From Syntrophobacter sp. SbD2 (GTDB lineage: Bacteria; Desulfobacterota; Binatia; UBA9968), in contig CAMDBU010000054.1 of assembly GCA_945889495.1 (NCBI GenBank), positions 1-34,507 on the forward strand: a DNA stretch of 34,507 nt, in the 5' to 3' direction. Position 1 is the first letter of the stretch. Every line of letters starts with the position of its first letter. Of the stretch, positions 7,145 to 15,269 are shown in pieces. The notes below the pieces were generated by a model. The model ran no database searches, was not told where the DNA came from, and worked only from the letters and a program-made list of their open reading frames with translations. Position numbers and translations under genes: made by a program.

Positions 7145-8131
7145 ATGACCGCGCTGAAAAATATTCTTGCCTTGCTGTTGGTCATAAGCTGCGCGCGCAT
7201 TGGCGGCGCGGCGGATGATAAAACGCTTGAGCTGGCGAAAAAGGAAGGCCGGGTCAACTTCTACACGTCCATGGGCTCCGACGAGAGCAAGATCGTCGCC
7301 GACGCTTTCACCGCCAAGTACCCGGCGATCCGCGTCGACATCACCCGCCTGGGCAGCGAGAAGCTCATGCAGCGGTTGATCACCGAGGCGCGCGCCGGCA
7401 GTCACTTCTTCGATGCCGTCACCAACAGCGGCATGGAAATTCACCTGCTCGGTAAAATGGGCTTGCTGGCGCGCCACCAAAGCCCTGAGTTCGCCGCCTT
7501 CATGGCCGACGCCAAAGACCCCACCTGGCGCTGGGCGGATATGTATTCCAACCTGCGCCTGGTCGCCTACAACACCCGGTTGGTGGCCAAGGATAAAATT
7601 CCCCGGCGTTACGAAGATCTGCTCGATCCCGCTTGGAAAGGGCAGATCGGTTTTCCCGAAGGGCAGTATTCCTGGTTCGCCGCCATGTTGAAAATCATGG
7701 GCGAGGAGCGCGGGCGCAAGTTTTTCCAAGGCTTGGCGCGCCAGGAGTTAAATTTTCGCGGCGCTCAAGTGCTGGTCACGCAGATGATCGCCGCCGGCGA
7801 GTTCGCCATCGGTTTTGTCTACGACACCCAGGTGCTGCGCTTCAAAAAACGCGGCGCGCCCATCGAGATCGCGCCGCTGCCGTTCGTGACGAAAAATATT
7901 CATCCTCTGGCGCTCGCCGCCCACGCGCCCCATGCCAACGCCGGCAAGGTGTTTATCGACTACGTGCTGTCCAAGGAAGGGCAGTTGTTGATCAAAAACA
8001 TGGGCCGGGTGATCTCACGCAGCGATATCCCGCAGGAAGAATTCGCCGGGGTGAAAATCATCTCCGAGGACGTCACGGTCGCCGACCGGCTCAACGCGGT
8101 GATCGCCGATTACAAGAAGTATTTGCATTAG
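7145..8131 (+). CDS. Extracellular solute-binding protein, iron/2-aminoethylphosphonate type
   Basis: A 328-residue exported protein, starting with the signal peptide MTALKNILALLLVISCARIG. The mature start KTLELAKKEGRVNFYTSMGS is the standard opening of family 1 iron(III)-type binding proteins. It is followed by IVADAFTAKYPAIRVDITRL, DLLDPAWKGQIGFP and FIDYVLSKEGQLL, all in the usual order. In this class the opening and the PAWKGxI motif identify the fold but not the ligand: iron, putrescine, phosphonates and organic acids are all known. It is 33 bases downstream of the amidohydrolase. There is no permease or ATPase. Its fold differs from the two NMT1-like proteins upstream, so the cluster has two unrelated types of binding protein. 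Confidence 0.85.
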   Translation: MTALKNILALLLVISCARIGGAADDKTLELAKKEGRVNFYTSMGSDESKIVADAFTAKYPAIRVDITRLGSEKLMQRLITEARAGSHFFDAVTNSGMEIHLLGKMGLLARHQSPEFAAFMADAKDPTWRWADMYSNLRLVAYNTRLVAKDKIPRRYEDLLDPAWKGQIGFPEGQYSWFAAMLKIMGEERGRKFFQGLARQELNFRGAQVLVTQMIAAGEFAIGFVYDTQVLRFKKRGAPIEIAPLPFVTKNIHPLALAAHAPHANAGKVFIDYVLSKEGQLLIKNMGRVISRSDIPQEEFAGVKIISEDVTVADRLNAVIADYKKYLH

Positions 8132-8178
8132 CGCGCCGGCCATTTGTTTTTCCCCGGTCATTCCACTAGCTTGGCTTC

Positions 8179-8997
8179 ATGAGCTGTCTTCGGCATAGCA
8201 GAAGCCGCCGCTACCTCATAAGCGCGCTGGCGCTCCTGCATATTTCACTATGCTTTATCCCGCCCGCCCAGGCGGGCTGCCGCGATCTCGATGTCGCGCG
8301 CGGCTTCGGGTCGCTCGCCTACGCCGCCAACGTCGACGCGACGATTCAATATTTCGGCCACAACTTTTTTCTCATCACCACCAGCAAGGGCACGCGCATC
8401 GTCGCCGATCCGCTCGGGCCGGGCTGGTATCCCAACCCCAACGTCGCCGCCGACGTGGTCACCGTCGGCAAGGAAATGTTTAACCACAACGCCGTGCAGA
8501 TCGTGCAGGGCAATCCGCTAATCCTGCGCGGCCTAAAAAACTACGGCGCCGATTGGAATCTGGTCAGCACCACGGTCAAGGACACGTTGATCTATAGCGT
8601 GCCGATCCATCAAAACGCCGACTTCATCCAGGGCATTCATGGCGCGGCTTTCGTCTTCGACACCGGGCTCCTGTGCATCGCCCACTTGGGCGATCTCAGC
8701 CAAAAACTAAACGAGCAACAGATCAAAGCCTTCGGCAAAGTCGACATCGCGCTGACGCCGATCGGCGGCGGCCGCACCATGGGCCCGGACTTGGCCAAGG
8801 AAGTCCTCGCCCAACTCAAACCGAAAATCGCCATCCCCATGCACCACCGCGACAATCCCTACCTGCTCAAACAATTCGCCAACGGCATGAAGGCGCAAAT
8901 GCTCAACACCGACACCCTGGCCGTGAGTAAAGACGCCCTGCCGCTGCCGACCGAGATTAGGATATTGCAGCCGCGTGGGGTGATGAATTATCGGTGA
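8179..8997 (+). CDS. MBL-fold protein, UlaG-like, with a degenerate metal motif
   Basis: A 272-residue exported protein (signal peptide to about residue 32, ending LCFIPPAQAG). The body matches the UlaG-like metallo-beta-lactamase branch: IQYFGHNFFLIT, then AHLGDL, PIGGGRTM and AIPMHHRDN. However, the place where the HxHxDH metal site should be reads VTVGKEMFNHN, so two of the three histidines and the aspartate are gone. The paralogue at 11377-12168 still has SHRHGPH there. The later ligands (H in IHQN, D in HLGDL, H in MHHRD) remain. It may therefore bind one metal ion or none, or act as a binding protein. The last 237 bp of the gene are repeated at 10203-10439. Confidence 0.75.
   Translation: MSCLRHSRSRRYLISALALLHISLCFIPPAQAGCRDLDVARGFGSLAYAANVDATIQYFGHNFFLITTSKGTRIVADPLGPGWYPNPNVAADVVTVGKEMFNHNAVQIVQGNPLILRGLKNYGADWNLVSTTVKDTLIYSVPIHQNADFIQGIHGAAFVFDTGLLCIAHLGDLSQKLNEQQIKAFGKVDIALTPIGGGRTMGPDLAKEVLAQLKPKIAIPMHHRDNPYLLKQFANGMKAQMLNTDTLAVSKDALPLPTEIRILQPRGVMNYR
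8761..8997 (+). repeat. Left copy of a 237-bp direct repeat (3' end of the MBL gene)
   Basis: This segment is repeated at 10203-10439 with six base differences. Five lie in the first 60 bases and one about 120 bases in; the last 110 or so are identical. Both copies end exactly at the TGA stop and the sequences after it are unrelated. The left copy is part of the intact gene. Confidence 0.9.
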
Positions 8998-9095
8998 ATC
9001 AGGATTCCTGTTGGATGGGTTTGTGAAGAGGAGGCGTTCAGATTGTTGTCCGCTGCCGATCTCGCGGGTTCGGCCTTTAGAGGTTTGCTAGAGCC

Positions 9096-10165
9096 ATGAA
9101 AGTGACGCGCCGCAAAACCGCGAAGTCGTCGATCCTTGTGCCCGCGGGTCTGCTGCCGGAGCTGCGCGAGCTGATTCACTCGGCGCGGTAGACCGTGGCG
9201 CGGGCGGTTAATACCGGGCTGACGCTACTTTACTGGCGGGTGGGTGAGCGGATACGGAAGGATATTCTCAAGGAGAAGCGGGCTCAGTATGGCGAAGAGA
9301 TTTTGCAGGCGCTGTCTGCAAAATTGGTCGGCGAGTTTGGCCGAGGGTTTTCGACGCGCAACCTGGCGTCGATGGTGCGGTTTGCCGAGGTGTTTCCCGA
9401 TCTCCAGATTGTGCAGGCACTGGCTGGGCAATTGAGTTGGACCCATTTCGTGCTAATTCTGCCTTTGGAAAAGCCGTTGCAACGGGAGTTTTACGCCGAG
9501 ATGTGCCGGATCGAAGGGTGGACACGCGCACCTTGCAGCAGAAAATAGACGGCATGCTGTATGAGCGCACGGCGATCTCAAAGAAGCCGGCCAAGCTGAT
9601 CCGAACCGAACTCGATGCGCTTAGAGACGAAGACCGATTGACTCCCGATTTGGTTTTCAAGGACCCGTACATCTTGGATTTTCTCGGTCTTCGCGACGGC
9701 TATTCAGAAAAGGACTTGGAAGCGGCCCTGCTCCGGGAGATCGAGGGATTCTTATTGGAGCTTGGTGCCGGTTTTGCGTTTGTCGAGCGTCAGAAACGCA
9801 TCACTATCGATGGCGAAGATTTTTATTTGGACTTGCTTTTCTATCACCGGCGCCTACGTAGATTGGTGCTCGTTGAACTGAAACTGGGCGCGTTCAAAGC
9901 AGCTGACTTTGGCCAGACTACACTCTATTTGCGCTGGCTGGACAGATATGAGCGCCAACCAGGCGAAGACTCTCCAATCGGGCTCATTCTATGCGCTGGA
10001 AAATCCGGCGAGCGGATCGAACTCCTGGAGCTGGAAAAAACCGGCATTCGCGTCGCGGAATATCTGACCGACCTGCCGTCAAAGGATCTCCTACGGCAGC
10101 GGTTGCATGATGCGATGGCTCAAGCTCGGGCTCGGTTGGATCATATCGTCGAGGACAAGTCATAA
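9096..10165 (+). pseudogene. DUF1016 (YhcG-like) PD-(D/E)XK nuclease, broken by a stop and a frameshift
   Basis: An ATG at 9096 starts a frame that reads MKVTRRKTAKSSILVPAG and then LPELRELIHSAR before an in-frame TAG (9189-9191). It continues TVARAVNTGLTLLYWRVGER, exactly where family members have Q in AR-Q-xVARAVN, so one C-to-T change explains the stop. Near 9521-9524, after CRIEGW, the frame shifts: what should read about one residue and then TRTLQQKIDGMLYERTAIS loses one base. The remainder, to 10165, is intact and holds the nuclease core: LDFLGLRDGYSEKDLEAALL, the DFYLDLLFYHRR catalytic region and VLVELKLGAFKAADFGQ. The family is often found near restriction or toxin genes. With two lesions it is a pseudogene, unless both are sequencing errors. 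Confidence 0.85.
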
Positions 10166-10202
10166 TGTCCGAGTACATCCTCTTTCCTCGATGAGTTCCC
10201 CC

Positions 10203-10439
10203 ATCGGCGGCGGGCGCACCATGGGACCGGACCTGGCCAAGGAAGTGCTCGCCCAGCTCAAACCGAAAATCGCCATCCCCATGCACCACCGCGACAATCC
10301 CTACCTGCTCAAACAATTCGCCACCGGCATGAAGGCGCAAATGCTCAACACCGACACCCTGGCCGTGAGTAAAGACGCCCTGCCGCTGCCGACCGAGATT
10401 AGGATATTGCAGCCGCGTGGGGTGATGAATTATCGGTGA
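10203..10439 (+). pseudogene. Right copy of the 237-bp repeat: fragment of an MBL gene
   Basis: About 78 codons identical in frame to the end of the MBL gene at 8179-8997, starting at IGGGRTMGPDLAKEV and ending at the same stop. Five of the six base differences are silent (for example GGC/GGG, TTG/CTG, CAA/CAG) and one changes N to T (AAC/ACC). It lacks the N-terminal two thirds, including the signal peptide and the metal site, so it cannot make a working protein. It follows the broken DUF1016 gene by 37 bases. Confidence 0.85.
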
Positions 10440-10575
10440 GGTGGTTAGTCGCGCGGATTGACAAGGATGGCAAGGCATTAAGCACGCTCCCCCCCCTTCT
10501 AAAAATGGGTTGGCACCCTAGCCACGTCGTTTGGCATTAGACGCGACCTTAGTATTGGGCTACGATGGTTTGGTA

Positions 10576-11046
10576 ATGGCGAGCGTTTATTTAGAAACCA
10601 CCGTGATTAGCTATTTAACGGCTCGGCCAAGCAAGGATGTTGTCCAGCGCGCACACCAGCGATTGACAAGGTCCTGGTGGCAGAACCACCGGTCGCGGTT
10701 CGATCTTTACGTTTCGCCGTTGGTGATGCAGGAGGCGGCCGCAGGAGATCCGTTTCGCGCTCGACGACGGCTTGGGATTATTCAAGGTCTACCGAGTCTA
10801 GAGCTCACCCCGGACGCGGTGAGGCTTGCGCGAACACTGATCGATCATGGGCCGATTCCCCAAAAAGCTGAGGTCGATGCCTTGCATGTCGCGATTGCCG
10901 CGGTCCACGGAGTCGAGTATCTGTTAACTTGGAATTGTGCCCATATCGCCAATGCGCTCATGCGGAGCGAGATCGAATCGATTTGCCGCCACCAAAATTA
11001 CGAACCGCCGATACTGTGTACGCCCGAAGAACTCATGGAGAACTAG
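10576..11046 (+). CDS. PIN-domain protein, VapC-like toxin
   Basis: A 156-residue PIN-fold protein. MASVYLETTVISYLTARPS is the first strand with its acidic residue (here E7, where most PIN proteins have D). VSPLVMQEAAAGDP gives the second acidic position, AEVDALHVAIAAVHG the third, and YLLTWNCAHIANA the fourth, in which the usual D is replaced by N. The order and spacing match the PIN class whose members read LETTVISYLTARPS...TWNCxHIANA. PIN toxins of this kind cut RNA. The ATG at 10576 is chosen from the domain start; a longer frame begins at 10531. It overlaps nothing and is followed after 4 bases by a 67-codon gene that should be its partner. Confidence 0.8.
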   Translation: MASVYLETTVISYLTARPSKDVVQRAHQRLTRSWWQNHRSRFDLYVSPLVMQEAAAGDPFRARRRLGIIQGLPSLELTPDAVRLARTLIDHGPIPQKAEVDALHVAIAAVHGVEYLLTWNCAHIANALMRSEIESICRHQNYEPPILCTPEELMEN

Positions 11047-11050
11047 GAAA

Positions 11051-11254
11051 ATGGCTAAAGATTCGATCGTTGAAGAGGTCCGTAAGGCGCGCCAACTTTA
11101 TGCCGCCAAGTTCGATTTCGACTTGGATGCGATCTATCGTGACTTGAAGCGACGAGAACAGCTCGGTGAGTTCAAAACGGTATCGCGAAAACCGCGGCGG
11201 CCCGGCGCTGAAACGTCTGGGCGGGGGCGGCGAAAGTTAGCTGCCTCGGGCTAG
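11051..11254 (+). CDS. Small companion of the PIN toxin, likely antitoxin
   Basis: A 67-residue basic protein beginning MAKDSIVEEVRKARQLYAAK and continuing FDFDLDAIYRDLKRREQL, with an arginine-rich tail. I recall small proteins with this IVEEVRxxRExxAxxF...DLDAIxRDLK pattern as regular downstream partners of PIN genes of this class. The start is fixed by the 4-base gap after the toxin stop. No DNA-binding fold is obvious. The order, toxin first and partner second, is the reverse of the usual vapBC layout. The link to the toxin is inferred from position and pattern. Confidence 0.65.
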   Translation: MAKDSIVEEVRKARQLYAAKFDFDLDAIYRDLKRREQLGEFKTVSRKPRRPGAETSGRGRRKLAASG

Positions 11255-11376
11255 TCCAATGTCGCACAGAGTTACGATCTGCTTGTAATCTCGTGTTCGA
11301 TTGTCCTCGACGTTGATTGGCTTGGGGCTCCTAGGTTGCCTTATCTGTTTTAGCCGTCGCAAGAAATCTTCAACTC

Positions 11377-12168
11377 CTACCGCTGCCCCCAAGGCATCAC
11401 CATGGTCTCAATCGGCTGCGGCAATTCCTGCTTGGATATCTTCAGCACCGGCGTGCTGAGCATTTTTACCCGGGTCAAACCTTGGGTGTATTCCTGGACG
11501 GCTTGGTCCCACCAGAAGTGTTTGGGGATGGCGATTTTGGGGTTCACCAATTTTGTCACTTCGCGGGCTTCGCTGGGGGTGACGGTGAAGTAGCCGCCGG
11601 CGATGGGCACTAGCAGGATGTCGATCTTGCCCATCATTTTTAGCTGATCGGGTGTCAGCACGTGGCCGAGATCGCCGAGGTGGGCGATGCAGATGTCGTC
11701 GATTTTGAAAACGAAGATGGCGTTTTTGCCGCGCTGCATGCCGCGGCTTTTGTCGTGGTAGGCGGGGACGACGTAGACCGAGACGTCGCGGATGGTAGTG
11801 GAGATCTTTTGCCAGTCTTCGCCGCTGGGCGTGAGGCCGTGCAGGATCACCGGCGTGCCGGGCGCCATATGCACGCTGCTATGGGGACCATGGCGGTGGC
11901 TGGCGGTGACGATATGTTGCGGCAAGGTCGGGCGCGGCAGATCGAAGGCGCCATGCGGGTCGGTGAGCACCGGGGTGACTTTCGACGAGGTGATTTCAAA
12001 GGTCGAGTGGCCCAACCATTCGATGGTCACCTGCGGCGCGCTGGCCGCGGCGGCGCGGAAGATTCTGCCCTGCTGGACGACTTCGAGCTCGTGGCAGAAG
12101 GGGAGAACGCGCGCCGGCGATATTAGCAGCGCGAACATGAACGACATTGTGCGGATGATTCCTATCAT
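11377..12168 (-). CDS. MBL-fold protein, UlaG-like, exported
   Basis: A 263-residue protein and a clear paralogue of the MBL gene at 8179-8997. It has a signal-like N-terminus (MSFMFALLISPARVLPF) and the body VTIEWLGHSTFEITSSK, then SHRHGPHSSV (the metal site, with P in place of the usual D), VVPAYHDKSRGM, IAHLGDLGHVLTPDQLKMMG, and AIPKHFWWD near the end. The three histidines of the first site, the H of AYHDK, the D of HLGDL and the last H are all present, so metal binding is likely. GGAG lies 8 bases before the ATG. It is oriented with the vWA cluster to its right and follows it after a 67-base gap with a hairpin, so it may be a late gene of that unit. Substrate unknown. Confidence 0.8.
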   Translation of the reverse strand: MIGIIRTMSFMFALLISPARVLPFCHELEVVQQGRIFRAAAASAPQVTIEWLGHSTFEITSSKVTPVLTDPHGAFDLPRPTLPQHIVTASHRHGPHSSVHMAPGTPVILHGLTPSGEDWQKISTTIRDVSVYVVPAYHDKSRGMQRGKNAIFVFKIDDICIAHLGDLGHVLTPDQLKMMGKIDILLVPIAGGYFTVTPSEAREVTKLVNPKIAIPKHFWWDQAVQEYTQGLTRVKMLSTPVLKISKQELPQPIETMVMPWGQR

Positions 12169-12193
12169 TCAGCACACTCCACGGCGGGTTCTC

Positions 12194-12232
12194 CAGTTTC
12201 GGGTTTCGGATTAACTCGAAACTCAAAACCTG
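12194..12232. repeat. Imperfect intergenic hairpin (TTTCGGG type)
   Basis: CAGTTTCGGGTTTCG (12194-12208) and CGAAACTCAAAACCTG (12217-12232) are inverted copies with a few mismatches and one bulge, around an 8-base loop. It fills most of the 67-base gap between the last vWA gene and the MBL gene. Confidence 0.55.
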
Positions 12233-12235
12233 TAA

Positions 12236-14500
12236 CTAAATCAACCCCCACTTCCGTCGCATCCACCATTCGACGCTGAGCAGCGCGAGCACGATGCTGA
12301 ACGGCCACAGCGTGCTCCATAATCTGGTTTGCCGCTGTTCGACCAGTTGCGACGGCGCGATGGTTTCCAGCTTGGTGGCGATTTTTTCCAGCGCTTTGTC
12401 GTTCCAGTCGTTGATCGAGAAATATTCGCCTTTGCTGTTCTCGGCGATCTGTTTTAACAAATCCAAGCGCGGCAGGCCGTCGTCGGTTTCGCCGTAAGCA
12501 AACGCCGCGCTGAAGCTGCCGCGGTCCTTGCCCAGCACTTTGCCACCCAGGCTGGCTTCGACTTCGACCCGGTGGGTGCCTTCCTTGGTCGGTATAAATT
12601 CGCCGGTGTATTCGCCTTCCTCGCTGTCGGCGCTGGCGGCGACCACGGTGGGCGCGCCGTCGGGGTCGAAGACGCGCAGTTGCACGGCGGCCTGGCGCGT
12701 CGGCGTGAAGTCGTCTTTCAACACTTTCAATTTGATCTGGCTTTTTTCGCCCGGTTGGACCGACGCTATTGGACGGAGCTGGACCTGTTCGAAGGACGGC
12801 TCCTGGGCCAACCAGCGCGCCGCTTGGCGCACCAGCTTCAAATGATTTTGCGGCGACTCTTTGTTGCCGACGGCGATGAAGTTCCAGCGCCAGGCGTCGT
12901 CGCTCATCAGCGCCAGGGTGCGCCCCTTGCCGAAGCGGCCGATGGTGAGTAGCGGCGCGCCGCCGCTGTCGGCGCTGGTATTGATTAACGTCTCACCGCG
13001 GGCGGCGCGCACTTGATTCATGCCGGTGAGCGCCGGCATTTTGCTCCAGGCTTCTTCGTTGCTTTTGGGATCGGGCAAGAGCCGGGTGATCGGGTGTGCC
13101 TTACCCGCCGGCGTGAGCGCGGCGCTGAGCGTGACCGGCGCTTGATAAGCGCCTTTGCCGTCGAGCTCGACCGGCAGCAACTCTTTCAAAGCGCTCTCGC
13201 CGTAACCGCCGGCGTCGAAGGAGCGCGGGCCGCCGAGCATGGCGAGGCCGCCGCCGTCGCGCACGAAGTCGCGCACCCGTTCGAGATAACTGGGATTGAA
13301 GTATGCCCGGTGGGAAAAATCGTCGAAGAATATCACGTCGAAGTTTTTTAGCTCTTCGAGAAAAATATCGTCGATGGGAAACGGAATTAAACTTAGCTGG
13401 CTCTCCGGCACGTCGACGGTGTCGGTGGGGGTGCGCAGAAACACAAAGGAGACCAGCTCGATCAGCGGATCTTGCTTCATCGCCATGCGCAAAAATCGAT
13501 AATTCCACGCCGGCGAGCCAGACAAGGTTAAAATGCGAATCTTGTCGCGCTGGACGTCGACTTTAAATTCCTTCTGATTGTTCTGGGTGATCTGTTCGCC
13601 AACCTGGGCCGGAATGTTGGCGGAAAATCCATGGGTGCCCAGATCCTTGGGCGTGAAGGCGAGCGTGATCTTCTGCTCGAAGACATCGGCGTCGATGGCG
13701 ACGGTGCGGGTGGTGACGATATTTTTGCCGCGGTTGAAAAACAGCGGCACCGACTTGCCCTTCATGCCCGCCGCTTGGATGGTCAGGTCGATCTTGAACT
13801 CACGGCCGCGAAAGGCGAACTCCGGCGCGCCGACCTTGGCGATGCGCACATCGGTAAATCCTTCCGCCTCGCCGACGCCGACCGCGAACACTGGCACGGT
13901 GAGGGCCGGGCCGCCGTCCAAAGTCTTTTTATCGCCGTTGGTGATGCCGTCGGTGAACAGCACCAGGGCCGATGCCGCGCTGCTGTCGCGGGCGGCGGTT
14001 TGCAGGAGTTCCAGCAACCGCGTGCCGGGATCTTGCGCTTTCAAGCCCGCCAGGCTTTCAGTGGAGATGGGTTCCAAGCCAGTGCCCAGGCGAATCAGTT
14101 TGAGATCGTAGTCGCGACTCAACCGTTGCAGGAGCGAGTCCTTGCCGCCGCCGGTGTCGAGTTTTTCGCGCACCAGATCGAGGCGGCTCTTGGCGTGTTT
14201 ATCGCCCGGCGCGCTCTTCGCGCTCGCCGGAAAGCCCATGCTCTGCGAACTGTCGATTAAAACCGTCAGCGGCCGGCGTAACTTTGTCACGCGCTTGTCG
14301 ATCAGCGCCGGGCCGAAGAGAAAAAAGATCAAGACGCCGTAGACCAGCGCGCGCAGGGCGGTGAGAATGCTCGCCTGGCCGACCGGCAGCCGTTTTTTCA
14401 GACCGAAGAATTGCTGCACCAAGAGCGCGACGGTGGCGGCGCCGATGAGCGCCACCAGCCAGCCCGGTAGCGAACCGATGAGATAGAGATCTTTCATCAT
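12236..14500 (-). CDS. vWA and GATase1-like domain membrane protein
   Basis: A 754-residue protein with two N-terminal helices (residues about 9-30 and 46-64) and one at the C-terminus (about 728-746, ending WWMRRK). Between them, residues about 75-250 form a von Willebrand A domain with a complete MIDAS motif (LIDSSQSMG, DxSxS) and the second ligand loop in LFTDGITNG. Next are Ig-like strands, then a class-I glutamine-amidotransferase-like domain (about 345-590: IRILTLSGSPAWNYRFLR, then VIFFDDFS and MLGGPRSFDAGGYG). The nucleophile cysteine of true GATases is absent. It closely resembles the large vWA proteins encoded with MoxR/DUF58/DUF4159. It starts 3 bases after the DUF4159 stop, so it is co-translated with it. 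It is probably a membrane-held part of an envelope assembly complex. Confidence 0.8.
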   Translation of the reverse strand: MMKDLYLIGSLPGWLVALIGAATVALLVQQFFGLKKRLPVGQASILTALRALVYGVLIFFLFGPALIDKRVTKLRRPLTVLIDSSQSMGFPASAKSAPGDKHAKSRLDLVREKLDTGGGKDSLLQRLSRDYDLKLIRLGTGLEPISTESLAGLKAQDPGTRLLELLQTAARDSSAASALVLFTDGITNGDKKTLDGGPALTVPVFAVGVGEAEGFTDVRIAKVGAPEFAFRGREFKIDLTIQAAGMKGKSVPLFFNRGKNIVTTRTVAIDADVFEQKITLAFTPKDLGTHGFSANIPAQVGEQITQNNQKEFKVDVQRDKIRILTLSGSPAWNYRFLRMAMKQDPLIELVSFVFLRTPTDTVDVPESQLSLIPFPIDDIFLEELKNFDVIFFDDFSHRAYFNPSYLERVRDFVRDGGGLAMLGGPRSFDAGGYGESALKELLPVELDGKGAYQAPVTLSAALTPAGKAHPITRLLPDPKSNEEAWSKMPALTGMNQVRAARGETLINTSADSGGAPLLTIGRFGKGRTLALMSDDAWRWNFIAVGNKESPQNHLKLVRQAARWLAQEPSFEQVQLRPIASVQPGEKSQIKLKVLKDDFTPTRQAAVQLRVFDPDGAPTVVAASADSEEGEYTGEFIPTKEGTHRVEVEASLGGKVLGKDRGSFSAAFAYGETDDGLPRLDLLKQIAENSKGEYFSINDWNDKALEKIATKLETIAPSQLVEQRQTRLWSTLWPFSIVLALLSVEWWMRRKWGLI

Positions 14501-14503
14501 GAG

Positions 14504-15265
14504 TTACCGGGTCAGGCGCTTGCGAATGAACGGCACATGGATGAGATCGTCTTTGTAATTCTCGGTCATGGCGTAGAGGATCAGATTGATCCCCAAGTGA
14601 AAAGCGTCGCGCCGCTGCGGTTCGCCGCCCGGCGTGCAGGCGTTGGTCCACTTGCCCACTTGATCGCGCTCCCAGGCGGCGCAGAGGCCGTTCTGGCAAT
14701 AGATCACCGGCGTCGAGTTGCCGATGGTGATGCCGTCCAAGGCCGGGCTGACGATGCGCACGCCGCCGATGCGGCGCAGTAAGTAATAACTGCGAAGCGC
14801 CGCGTGGCCGGCCGGCATGCGTTTGAATTCTTGACCGGGAAATACCCGCAGCATCTCGCGGCGCACCGCCTTGTCGAAGCCGTAGCCTTGCTGGCCCAAA
14901 GCGTCGTCGATTAGCAGGAAGCCGCCGTAGGTGAGAAAGCGGCGCAATATCTCGATCTCGTCCTGGGTGAACGGATCGAATTCATATTTGCCAGTCAAAT
15001 AAAGAAACGGGTAATTGAACAGGTCGCGGTCGGTCAAGCTCACTTCATGGCGCACCGTCGCCGCCTCGACGCTGGTGCGCGCCATCAGTTCCTCCATCAA
15101 CGGCGTGACCGACAACGGGTGCGGATTCCAATCGCCGCCGCGGTATTTGAGCTGCGCGAAGACGAACTGTAGGCGGCGCTTGTCGGCGGGATGGGACGCA
15201 TACGCCAATTGTGGCAGCAGAGTTGATCCGACGAGCAGTTTGATGAAGTGGCGGCGGTGCATCAT
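14504..15265 (-). CDS. DUF4159 protein, exported
   Basis: A 253-residue protein with an N-terminal RRHFIKLLVGSTLLPQ signal that has the look of a Tat substrate (RR then FIK; start MMHRRHFIK). The body is the DUF4159 fold: LQFVFAQLKYRGGDWNPHPL, FLYLTGKYEFDPFTQDEIEI, FLTYGGFLLIDDALGQQGYG, and a C-terminal HLGINLILYAMTENYKDD. DUF4159 resembles the glutamine-amidotransferase-like domains of the neighbouring vWA proteins and is usually found with MoxR and DUF58. Two ATG codons lie back to back (15265, 15262) and no good Shine-Dalgarno is seen because a hairpin region precedes the gene. It is tightly followed by the vWA/GATase-like gene. Confidence 0.8.
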   Translation of the reverse strand: MMHRRHFIKLLVGSTLLPQLAYASHPADKRRLQFVFAQLKYRGGDWNPHPLSVTPLMEELMARTSVEAATVRHEVSLTDRDLFNYPFLYLTGKYEFDPFTQDEIEILRRFLTYGGFLLIDDALGQQGYGFDKAVRREMLRVFPGQEFKRMPAGHAALRSYYLLRRIGGVRIVSPALDGITIGNSTPVIYCQNGLCAAWERDQVGKWTNACTPGGEPQRRDAFHLGINLILYAMTENYKDDLIHVPFIRKRLTR

Positions 15266-15269
15266 GGGT

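Noticed and set aside
9195-10165. Two separate DUF1016 genes instead of one broken one
   Set aside because: Together the two frames make one continuous family member; each alone lacks part of the fold.
10107-10439. A new gene starting in the end of the DUF1016 gene and running through the repeat
   Set aside because: Its start lies within the DUF1016 coding end and its other part is an MBL 3' fragment. A chance join.
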